Source: JAAUTY01 sp964397305 (GTDB lineage: Bacteria; Cyanobacteriota; Cyanobacteriia; Cyanobacteriales; Spirulinaceae). Taken from it: DNA of 64,000 nt. The notes beneath the pieces were generated by a model. It did no database searches and was not told the DNA's origin. It was given only the letters and a program-made list of their open reading frames with translations. Below are positions 57,549 to 64,000 of the stretch, piece by piece (the first letter of the stretch is position 1; each line of letters opens with the position of its first letter). The stretch covers positions 22,235 to 86,234 of the forward strand of contig CAYNIP010000016.1 in NCBI GenBank assembly GCA_964397305.1, read 5' to 3'. Made by a program: the position numbers and the translations under genes.

Positions 57549-57830
57549 ATGTCCTTAGTTCACCTCGAAAAATCCGTGCTCACCTTCCACTTGCGGGAAA
57601 TCCTGGAAGGCGGGCACAAAAGTCACCCTCTGACTTGGTTGGGGCTGGGTGTGTTGGTGCTGGGACCGCCCCTTGTGCCCAAACTGCGCCCCCCCAAACC
57701 GTCCCGCCGCCACTCCCCGACGGCGGCCCAAGGCATCACACTCTCGCAATGGATTGCGGCGGCCCAAGCACGAGAACGCTCAGCAATGATGCAGGCTACG
57801 CCTGAGAGCGTGCTGGTGCAATCCCGCTAG
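57549..57830 (+). CDS. Small single-TM protein of the ATPase cluster
   Basis: 93 residues with one hydrophobic segment (PLTWLGLGVLVLGPPLVP, ~28-45) followed by a basic, polar tail. No family recognised. It is 149 bp downstream of the ATPase gene on the same strand, possibly in the same unit; ATG at 57549 with GGAAAG-like purines further upstream only. Confidence 0.55.
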   Translation: MSLVHLEKSVLTFHLREILEGGHKSHPLTWLGLGVLVLGPPLVPKLRPPKPSRRHSPTAAQGITLSQWIAAAQARERSAMMQATPESVLVQSR

Positions 57831-57861
57831 CGACCTAGGGTCAGACGGCGGTTTGTTCAAC

Positions 57862-58176
57862 CTAGGACTCGGCGGAGTCCGTGATCGCCCCTGGCTTGGC
57901 CGGAGCGGGCTGGTAAGCGGTTGCGTGGACTTCTGCCTTGGCTTCGGCGGCAATATCGGCGAGCATTTCGCCGGCTTCGGCGATCGCGCCCTTGGTACGC
58001 TCCAGCAACAGGACGCCTGATTTCAGTGTGGCGCGCAATACCGGCTTGACATGGGGCAAGATCACGGGAGTCAGGGCTACAGCGGCGGCCCCGAGAGCGA
58101 TCGCTTTGGCATTGGGGTGAGCCGCCAGTTGAGCCACCCGGTCCCGCAAACTGATTGCGCCCTGGTATTCTTGCAT
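57862..58176 (-). CDS. DUF5132 family protein
   Basis: 104 residues: NAKAIALGAAAVALTPVILP (one membrane segment) and KPVLRATLKSGVLLLERTKG, then an acidic helix and Pro/Ala tail, the DUF5132 pattern. In other genomes this domain often neighbours HMA_2 and P1B-type ATPase genes, as here. It is convergent with the small TM gene. A CTTAACCC element lies upstream. Confidence 0.72.
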   Translation of the reverse strand: MQEYQGAISLRDRVAQLAAHPNAKAIALGAAAVALTPVILPHVKPVLRATLKSGVLLLERTKGAIAEAGEMLADIAAEAKAEVHATAYQPAPAKPGAITDSAES

Positions 58177-58391
58177 CGTTTCAAATCCCTCCAGTGGTAA
58201 TGTCGAGTTAACGAATCCTTAACCCAAAATACAACTCTGATCCTAGCACCGTTGAGAGGGGGCGATCGCTACAGATACTCCCCCTCCAGGCACTTCAGAA
58301 TTATAGCCAACCGTTAACTGAAAATTCTTCTCAAAGTGACGATAGGCTCCCGCCCTGGCAGACTAGAGCTAGCGTTTCCCCGGAGTGACCG

Positions 58392-58517
58392 ATGAGCCCT
58401 GACCCCAAGCCCGATCCCAAACCTCCCATGCTGAAACTGGATGCGGCCACCGTAACCGCCTTGATAGTGGTGGCGCTCCTGCTACCATTGCTTCTGGCTG
58501 GTTTTTTCTTTCAGTAG
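58392..58517 (+). CDS. 41-residue single-TM protein
   Basis: MSPDPKPDPKPPMLKL followed by a strong membrane segment (ALIVVALLLPLLLAGFFF) to the end. CGGAG precedes the ATG by six bases. Too short to classify; the clean polar-then-hydrophobic layout and ribosome site favour a real membrane miniprotein. It lies between DUF5132 and the phosphonate operon end. Confidence 0.5.
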   Translation: MSPDPKPDPKPPMLKLDAATVTALIVVALLLPLLLAGFFFQ

Positions 58518-58559
58518 CGGCCGGGACACCCTAACGGGCGCCAAACTATTGCAACCATC

Positions 58560-59111
58560 CTAAGGAGCGATCACCCAGGCCCGCAGCAGCGGCTGCCAAC
58601 TTTCTAAGGAAGGTGTTGGCCAGCCAGGTCGCTTGGCCTGCTCATCCCAGCGGCGCAGTTGCACAGCCATCGCCCCATAGGGCTGGGTGATAAAGGCCTG
58701 GGCCGCCGCTACGGTGAAGGGCCCCCCTTGCAAAACCAAGCTCTGTTGGGAGGCGGTCGAGAGGCTCGCCCCATAGACCGGATCAACGGTGCAGAGGTAG
58801 CGCTTGGCAGCGACGTGGAGGCGCACCGGCTCCGTCACCGCCGGACCGAAGGAGCGGCTCAGGTAGCGCGCTCCCCAGTCTTCATGGTTCGTGTCTTGGG
58901 AGCTGTTCGCCTCAGTCACAGCGGCCGGGAGCAGCAGGTGCCCGACATCATGGAGCAGGCTGGCGATGATCAGGGGCGGCGGCGCTAAGGCCGCCGCCGC
59001 TAAGGCCGCCGTTTGGAGGGCGTGCTCGAGCTGGCTCACGGGCTCCCCCCCGTAGCGATCGCCCGCCCGCTGCCGATAGAGGTTCAGGAGCGGCTCGAGG
59101 CTCACCGTCAT
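58560..59111 (-). CDS. phnZ: PhnZ-like HD-domain oxygenase (phosphonate degradation)
   Basis: 183 residues of the phosphonate-operon HD family. RYGGEPVSQLEHALQTA contains the Tyr and Glu known to guard the di-iron site of PhnZ; the HD pair is in ASLLHDVGHLL; HEDWGARYLSRSFGPAV, LHVAAKRYLCTVDP and LQGGPFT are further family segments. PhnZ cleaves 2-amino-1-hydroxyethylphosphonate to glycine and phosphate with O2. The start at 59111 overlaps the permease stop as ATGA, which supports it over a longer frame and ties it to the transporter. The partner hydroxylase PhnY is not in the window, so its true substrate is uncertain. Confidence 0.82.
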   Translation of the reverse strand: MTVSLEPLLNLYRQRAGDRYGGEPVSQLEHALQTAALAAAALAPPPLIIASLLHDVGHLLLPAAVTEANSSQDTNHEDWGARYLSRSFGPAVTEPVRLHVAAKRYLCTVDPVYGASLSTASQQSLVLQGGPFTVAAAQAFITQPYGAMAVQLRRWDEQAKRPGWPTPSLESWQPLLRAWVIAP

Positions 59112-60868
59112 CGCTGCAACCAGGCCTGGGTGCGGTGGTGCAGCCCTCGGGTGAGGAACCAATAGATCACTTTGACCCCCAAGCTCGTCAAGACAATCAG
59201 CACCGACATCGCCGCCGCCGCTGAGACATCCCCCGCATCATCCATATTGACAATTGCCACCGCCGCCAAGGGCAGGGCGGGCGGGTAAAGGAAAATGACC
59301 GCCGAAACCGTCACCATCGCATTGATAAAAAAGTAAATGCCAATATCTAGAATCGCCGGCAGGCAGAGGGGAACTGTCACTCGCCAGAAGGTGCGATAGA
59401 AAGGCACGGAGAGTGAAGCAGAGACCGATTCAAACTCCGAATCGAGCTGCTTCAGGGCTGTGCTTGCCGTCAAGAAACAGACGGTGGAAAAGTGGATGAT
59501 CGTGCAGAGCACCAAAATCGCCATCGTACTGTATAGCCCATTCAAGGGGTTGACAAAGGCGTAGTTGGTGAAGGGGATTTTGAAGGCGCGCTGGTTGAAG
59601 AAGAAGACGTAGGCCAAACCCAGGACGAGCCCTGGTAGGGCGAGGGGAACTGTAGAGAGGAAATAGGTGACGCTGCGTAGCCACTTGAGGCCGCGGGTTT
59701 TCTCGACTAGGTAGGCGATCACAAACACCAAGATCGTGCCCAGCGCAGCCGTGTAGAAAGACATCCGCACACTGTTCCAGTAGGCCCGGTAGCCGCCACC
59801 ACCGACCCGGCTGAAGTCATAGTTTCGGAATCCCAAGCTGAAGTCATAGGGCCACACTTTCACCAAGGATGCAAAGATCACCGTTGCAAAGATAATGACC
59901 GCCGCTGAGGCAATGAGGCTACAGCAAACGAACATCAGCCAATCCAGCCCTGGGTTCGGCTTGGGTTGCAGGGGCACAGCCTTCGCGCTCACCAGGGCCG
60001 TTTGTCGCCGCTGGACAAGGCGCTCAATCACGAAGGCTAGCACCGCCGGGACTAACAGAAAAACACTGATCGTCGCCCCCATCGAGAAGTTCTGCTGACC
60101 GATGACCTGCTTGTAGATGTCCGTAGCCAGAACATTGTAATCACCCCCAACCACCTTGGGAACGCCGAAGTCGGTGAAGGCGAGAATAAAGCAGACAAAA
60201 ATGGCACTGATCAAGCCATACTTCACGCTGGGAAGTGTCACCGTCAAGAAGGTGCGGAGCGGCGAGGTGCGAAGCGCTTGAGCTGCTTCATAGAGGCGGG
60301 CATCGGTCAGACTCAGGGCGGTAGTCAAGATGATCACAGCCTGGGGAAAGCAGTAGAAAAACTCCCCAATGATGATGCCAGTGGGACCGTAGAGTTGAAT
60401 ATCCCAGCCCGCGCGCGTGATCAGACCTTGGTTGCCAAAGAGGTAGATGAGCCCAATGGCGTGGGCCAGGGGGGGAATGTAGAGGGGCAAAAGGCTCAAG
60501 AGTCGAAACACCCCTTTACCCGGCATCGCCGTGCGGGTGAGAGCATAGGCATAGACGAAGGCCAGACTCACGGAAAAAAAGGTCGTGGCGATCGCAATGT
60601 AGAAACTATTGTCAAAGGATTGCAACAGCGAGGGGGTCGTCAGATACCGCCAGTAATTGCTGAGACCAGTCCAAGCACCATCCGTACTCTGTAGGCTGCG
60701 CGTCACCAGCGGCAATAGGGGCAGCACCACCCCGACACTCAACCAAACCACCGCTAGGAGCAAAGCAATGCGGATGATCCAATCTTCAGCCGTCGTCTTT
60801 TGGGTGATGGGTTTCGCGTTCGGGGGCAACGAAACCGGGGCGGGCGCTAAAGGTTTAGAAAGGGTCAT
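59108..60868 (-). CDS. 2-aminoethylphosphonate-type ABC permease (fused double permease)
   Basis: 586 residues with about 12 membrane segments in two BPD_transp_1 halves. The EAA loops read EAAQALRTSPLRTFLTVTLP (first half) and FESVSASLSVPFYRTFWRVTVP (second half). The fused form and the neighbours fit the PhnU2-type permease; ferric iron permeases (FbpB/FutB) share this layout and are the main alternative. Same strand as the ATPase (155 bp upstream) and the HD gene (overlap). Confidence 0.85.
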   Translation of the reverse strand: MTLSKPLAPAPVSLPPNAKPITQKTTAEDWIIRIALLLAVVWLSVGVVLPLLPLVTRSLQSTDGAWTGLSNYWRYLTTPSLLQSFDNSFYIAIATTFFSVSLAFVYAYALTRTAMPGKGVFRLLSLLPLYIPPLAHAIGLIYLFGNQGLITRAGWDIQLYGPTGIIIGEFFYCFPQAVIILTTALSLTDARLYEAAQALRTSPLRTFLTVTLPSVKYGLISAIFVCFILAFTDFGVPKVVGGDYNVLATDIYKQVIGQQNFSMGATISVFLLVPAVLAFVIERLVQRRQTALVSAKAVPLQPKPNPGLDWLMFVCCSLIASAAVIIFATVIFASLVKVWPYDFSLGFRNYDFSRVGGGGYRAYWNSVRMSFYTAALGTILVFVIAYLVEKTRGLKWLRSVTYFLSTVPLALPGLVLGLAYVFFFNQRAFKIPFTNYAFVNPLNGLYSTMAILVLCTIIHFSTVCFLTASTALKQLDSEFESVSASLSVPFYRTFWRVTVPLCLPAILDIGIYFFINAMVTVSAVIFLYPPALPLAAVAIVNMDDAGDVSAAAAMSVLIVLTSLGVKVIYWFLTRGLHHRTQAWLQR

Positions 60869-61023
60869 AACCGCTCAGTCCGAGTACATTGCATACATAA
60901 CGTTGAGTTCGTCACAGCGGGAGCCGGGGCCTTGGCCTGGAATCAACCCACGGTTCCCGTCCCAGCTCCGAGCCATCATCAAAGCCCGCTAGGCTGGACA
61001 CAGCCCAACCCAAGGCCCAGCCC

Positions 61024-62232
61024 TCACGCCGCCGCTACCTCAGGGGTAAACACCCGGATCGTCTCGGGCGGCAATTGAACCATGAGAGTTGACTGAATCC
61101 CTAGGTCAAACTGCAAAGCTTCCGCCGTCGAGACCTGCACCAGCAGGGGTTGCGTAATATTGAGCGTCGGTTTGAGAGTCAACTGATAGTTTGAACCGAG
61201 AAACTCCAAGCCCTCAACCACCGTAGTCAGCACATTGGGCTGAGCCGCTGCTTCTTCAGGCTTGAGGAGGCGAATATCCTCGGGGCGTACCGCCAGCGTT
61301 GCCGGCCGGTGCAGGGGCACATCATTGCGCGGCACATGGAAACGCTGCTCACCACACTGGATCTGATCAGACTCCACGACCTGCCCGGGGATAAAGTTCA
61401 TCACCCCAATGAAGTCGGCCACAAAGGGCGTATTCGGCTGTTGATAGATCTCGTAAGCCGTGCCCACCTGAGCTAAATAGCCATTGTCCATGACCACGAC
61501 CCGATCCGCCATCGCCAAGGCTTCCTCTTGGTCGTGAGTAACCATGACGGTGGTGACGCCTAATTCCCGTTGGAGGCGGGTGATCTCGCTGCGGAGCCGC
61601 ACACGCACCTTAGCATCCAGAGCTGAGAGAGGTTCATCCAGGAGCAGCAGCCCGGGAGACAGGGCCAAGGCTCGGGCGAGGGCAACTCGCTGTTGCTGAC
61701 CACCGGACATTTGGGCGGGATACTTGTTGCCAATTTGACCGAGGCCGACCTTTTCGAGGAGTTCAGTCACTCGGGTCGTAATTTGCGCCGTGCTAAAGCT
61801 GGCATTCTCCAGGCCATAGGCAATATTTTGAGCTGCTGTCAGGTTGGGGAAGAGGGCGTAGGATTGGAAAACAATGCCGAAATCTCGCTGAGAAGGCGGC
61901 AAGTCGGACACATCTTTGCCGTCTTGGATGACGCGGCCGCTGGTTTGGGGGTCGAGGCCGCAAATGATCCGCAGCAGGGTGGTTTTCCCGCAACCACTAG
62001 GGCCGAGGAGGCAGACAAATTCCCCCGGGTAAATGTCGAGATAAACACCCTTAAGGGCGACAAAGGAGCCGAACTGTTTGTAGATATTTTCCAGGCGGAG
62101 GTAGGGCTCGCGCGTCTCAGCTTGACTGACGACGGTGCCGTGACGTTGGGCCGTGGGGTCAGCCCCCGGGGTCGCGGGAGTCGAAGCCGCTGTTGAGGCG
62201 GCTGTAGCCGTGGGTTGTTCGGGGGAGTGCAT
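61024..62232 (-). CDS. ABC transporter ATPase, 2-aminoethylphosphonate type (PhnT2-like)
   Basis: 402 residues. The ATPase core shows Walker A LLGPSGCGKTTLLRI (~75), Q loop VFQSYALFPNLT, signature QMSGGQQQRVALARAL, Walker B LLLLDEPLSALDAKV and switch VTHDQEEALAMADRV. The C-terminal ~110 residues form an OB-fold (TOBE) regulatory domain (LAVRPEDIRLL). A Thr/Ala-rich ~40-residue N-terminal tail is unusual. It lies between the binding-protein and permease genes. Confidence 0.9.
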   Translation of the reverse strand: MHSPEQPTATAASTAASTPATPGADPTAQRHGTVVSQAETREPYLRLENIYKQFGSFVALKGVYLDIYPGEFVCLLGPSGCGKTTLLRIICGLDPQTSGRVIQDGKDVSDLPPSQRDFGIVFQSYALFPNLTAAQNIAYGLENASFSTAQITTRVTELLEKVGLGQIGNKYPAQMSGGQQQRVALARALALSPGLLLLDEPLSALDAKVRVRLRSEITRLQRELGVTTVMVTHDQEEALAMADRVVVMDNGYLAQVGTAYEIYQQPNTPFVADFIGVMNFIPGQVVESDQIQCGEQRFHVPRNDVPLHRPATLAVRPEDIRLLKPEEAAAQPNVLTTVVEGLEFLGSNYQLTLKPTLNITQPLLVQVSTAEALQFDLGIQSTLMVQLPPETIRVFTPEVAAA

Positions 62233-62321
62233 GATGGAGTCAGGTGGCAGGAGGGCGATCGCAACTCAAAGGCCTGACGGCATTTTCCGGGGGAGAACAC
62301 CGTCAGGCTAGGGGGCTGAGG

Positions 62322-63422
62322 CTAGGACTTCGGCTCGGATTTGCCATCGTAGCGCTTCGTCCACTCGTCGAGAATGCGCTCACGGTTTGCCGCCGCCCAC
62401 TCAAAGTCGTTCTCAGACAACTGCTTGAGCGGGTCAGCCGGGAATCCCTCCGGAACCGACACGCTGGTCTTCACCGCTGTGATCGCGTAGCCCTCGGCGT
62501 ACTTCTCGGAAATCTCGGGGCTGATCGCCCAATCCAAGAAGATCTTGGCCGCTGGCTTGATCTGGTCCTTCTTGATCAAAGCATTGGCTTCCATCTCCCA
62601 ACCGGAGCCTTCAGCAGGAAAAACCGGCTCGACGGGCTCCCCATCGGCCTTTTGCTTCACAGCCCGATAGCCAAAGGAGACCCCGATCGGAAATTCTCCC
62701 GCCCCCGCCATCTTGCAGGGCTTGGAGCCGGAGTGGGTGTACTGGGCGATGTTGTTGTGCAGGGCATCGAGGTACTTCCAGCCCTCCTCTTCCCCTTTCA
62801 TCTGGAGCAGGGAGGAAACAGCCAGGAAGCCTGTCCCGGAGGAGGCGGGGTTCGATTTGACAATGTGGCCCTGATACACCGGGTCAGCTAGGTCTTCCCA
62901 GGAGTCAGGCATGGGCAGGTTCTTAGCTTCAATTTCCGTGGTATTGACGCAGAAGGCTGCCATCCAGACATCAATGCCAACCCAGTGGGGCGGGTTCTTG
63001 CTATCCCGGAACTTCGGCTCTACTTGGTCCAACCCTTCCGGAGCATAGGGTTCGAGGAGCCCTTGTTGGTCGGCAAGCACCAGGCTAGAGGCGGCCAAGC
63101 CCCAAACCAAGTCCGCTTGGGGATTATCTTTTTCAGCCAAGAGTTTGGCGGTGATGATCCCGGTCGAATCGCGGACGATGTTCACTTCGATGTCCGGGTA
63201 GGCTTCTTTGAAGCCTTCCAGGTAATAGTCAATCTGATCGTCTTCGATGGCTGTGTAGATGGTGATGCTGCCAGTCGCTTCATCTTCGCTGACGGCGGCC
63301 GATTCGCTGCTGGCCGGGGCTTCAGCACCTTGCTCAACGACACAGCTATTGACGGTGAGGGCGAGCATTAAGCCCAGGAGGGCGCGGGAGCCAATTGTCA
63401 GAAATTGCTGTCTGGAAACCAT
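62322..63422 (-). CDS. 2-aminoethylphosphonate-type ABC substrate-binding lipoprotein (PhnS2-like)
   Basis: 366 residues. The N-terminal signal ends in a lipobox-like LTVNSC (Cys ~27), followed by a Ser/Ala/Glu linker and a type 2 periplasmic-binding domain: ITIYTAIEDDQI, PDIEVNIVRDSTGIITAKLLA, ADLVWGLAASSLVLADQQG and SNPASSGTGFLAVSSLL. These stretches match the phosphonate-operon binding proteins rather than FutA-type iron proteins. The ATG at 63422 is chosen for its signal peptide; AGAGAG precedes it. First gene of the operon, behind a Pho-box-like promoter. Confidence 0.85.
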   Translation of the reverse strand: MVSRQQFLTIGSRALLGLMLALTVNSCVVEQGAEAPASSESAAVSEDEATGSITIYTAIEDDQIDYYLEGFKEAYPDIEVNIVRDSTGIITAKLLAEKDNPQADLVWGLAASSLVLADQQGLLEPYAPEGLDQVEPKFRDSKNPPHWVGIDVWMAAFCVNTTEIEAKNLPMPDSWEDLADPVYQGHIVKSNPASSGTGFLAVSSLLQMKGEEEGWKYLDALHNNIAQYTHSGSKPCKMAGAGEFPIGVSFGYRAVKQKADGEPVEPVFPAEGSGWEMEANALIKKDQIKPAAKIFLDWAISPEISEKYAEGYAITAVKTSVSVPEGFPADPLKQLSENDFEWAAANRERILDEWTKRYDGKSEPKS

Positions 63423-63599
63423 AGGACTCTCTAAGTTACCTGCAACGGGTGAAACCAAGATCGTAAAAATGTGAGGCTGGGGGCAGCAACTGCCGCTGGA
63501 GAGGCGGTGACGATGCTTGCTGAACCGAGGGTTTGACGTTACCTTGGCGCTAGAGACTGTTAAGAACAGTTTCCGACTGGGCCACCTCGAGCACTTGAA

Positions 63600-63644
63600 A
63601 GTATATCGGGATTACTTCAAAACCTTGGTTAAGTCTGGGTTAAG
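63600..63644 (-). promoter_or_regulatory. Pho-box-like promoter of the phosphonate operon
   Basis: On the minus strand CTTAACCC (63637-63644), 3 bp, CTTAACCA (63626-63633), 3 bp and a weak third unit TTTTGAAG (63615-63622) are followed, 9 bp later, by a -10 box TATACT (63600-63605). The 8-bp units with 3-bp spacers fit the cyanobacterial SphR/PhoB consensus PyTTAAPyPy(T/A). It is ~180-220 bp upstream of the binding-protein start. Confidence 0.7.
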
Positions 63645-63724
63645 CTTACACAGTCTATTGTTTCGGCTTCTTTCAAGATAATTTATCAAGTAAATCCTTC
63701 AACTCAGCCCCAAGAGTTGTGTTG

Positions 63725-63798
63725 GAGTGCATCTCAATTAGGCAAGTTTTCCCCCGCTGCGAGAAGCCGCTGCGCGTCTCCATCCCCCGGCCCCTTGT
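63725..63798 (-). repeat. Family B repeat, truncated copy
   Basis: Begins GAGTGCATCTCAATTAGGCA and runs to CCCCCGGCCCC, then stops without the second end where the transposase remnant region begins. Confidence 0.65.
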
Positions 63799-63832
63799 AT
63801 GTTGGAGTCAGAGCGATAGACCGTCCCCCTAA

Positions 63833-64000
63833 GGTGCTAGACATCGTGAAGAAGCAAGGTCGTCGCTGCAGCGCCAGGCGCAGCAACTGACCAGCGTGCC
63901 TGGCTTTGGGCCGAGGGTTGCGGCGACTCTCATCGCCTTACTGCTGGAGTTGGGACGTTTGAGTGCCAAGCAAGGGGCTGCTTTAGTGGGGGTGGCTCCC
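63833..64000 (+). pseudogene. IS110-family transposase, C-terminal part (5'-truncated, runs off window)
   Basis: An open frame of 56 codons that continues past the right edge encodes LTSVPGFGPRVAATLIALL and ELGRLSAKQGAALVGVAP, the helix-hairpin-helix-like Transposase_20 domain typical of IS110 transposases. A TAA at 63830-63832 closes the frame upstream and there is no start codon or N-terminal DEDD domain, so the 5' part is lost. Its left border lies close to the truncated family B repeat. Confidence 0.75.

Noticed and set aside
1..64000. CRISPR array, rRNA genes or prophage
   Set aside because: No regularly spaced short repeats, no rRNA sequence and no phage structural genes were seen; the repeats present are dispersed MITE-like elements.

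Overview
The window comes from a GC-rich beta-cyanobacterium. The octamer GCGATCGC (HIP1) recurs on both strands, and there is a form IB Rubisco operon (rbcL-rbcX-rbcS), a beta-carboxysome operon (three ccmK, ccmL, ccmM, ccmN), a specialised CO2-uptake NDH-1 operon (ndhF4-ndhD4-cupB type) and many cyanobacteria-restricted families (DUF1830, DUF2949, DUF3493, KGK). The species cannot be named from the sequence. Gaps between genes are full of short non-coding repeats that behave like MITEs: terminal inverted repeats, and in several cases flanking direct repeats of 8-11 bp.

Layout. 1-9 kb: 3' part of adhE, a ureC without ureA/ureB, a sugar-nucleotide epimerase and an RmlC-like cupin, an orphan ABC permease and a secreted S8 peptidase. 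9-14 kb: a split GDT1/UPF0016 cation exporter pair, a 120-bp tandem duplication, a small single-TM protein with its own terminator, a two-domain queD, rpe, moaD and tRNA-Met. 14-26 kb: a 1458-residue UvrD-like helicase next to a cysteine desulfurase, a flavin reductase, a DNA methyltransferase remnant hemmed in by repeats, a membrane-anchored EEP phosphatase, a cupin and a membrane-bound pseudokinase. 26-40 kb is the CO2-fixation island: rbcLXS, ccmKKKLMN and, divergently, ndhF4-ndhD4-cupB plus a small partner gene. These supply CO2 hydration at the thylakoid, carboxysome shell and core, and Rubisco with its chaperone. 40-50 kb: a KGK gene split by an in-frame TGA, an HNH-TM-TPR fusion, an ABC exporter, small conserved proteins, an FHA protein, tRNA-Thr and a PcrA-type helicase. 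50-58 kb: a feoA-feoB-feoC ferrous iron operon with a palindrome over its promoter, a ferritin-like protein, and a cluster built around a P1B-like ATPase lacking the usual Cys-Pro motif. 58-63.6 kb: a 2-aminoethylphosphonate-type ABC transporter plus a PhnZ-like HD oxygenase behind a Pho-box-like promoter. The right edge holds a 5'-truncated IS110-family transposase.

The strongest leads are the Pho-box-preceded phosphonate operon without PhnY; the MITE families with two chimeric A/B elements; the methyltransferase remnant bounded by MITEs; the CPC-less metal ATPase with its HMA_2/DUF5132 neighbours; the large helicase with a long C-terminal repeat region; the KGK gene with an in-frame stop; and an exact match to the RbcR consensus upstream of rbcL. 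All calls come from reading the sequence and recalled family knowledge; no database search was run.
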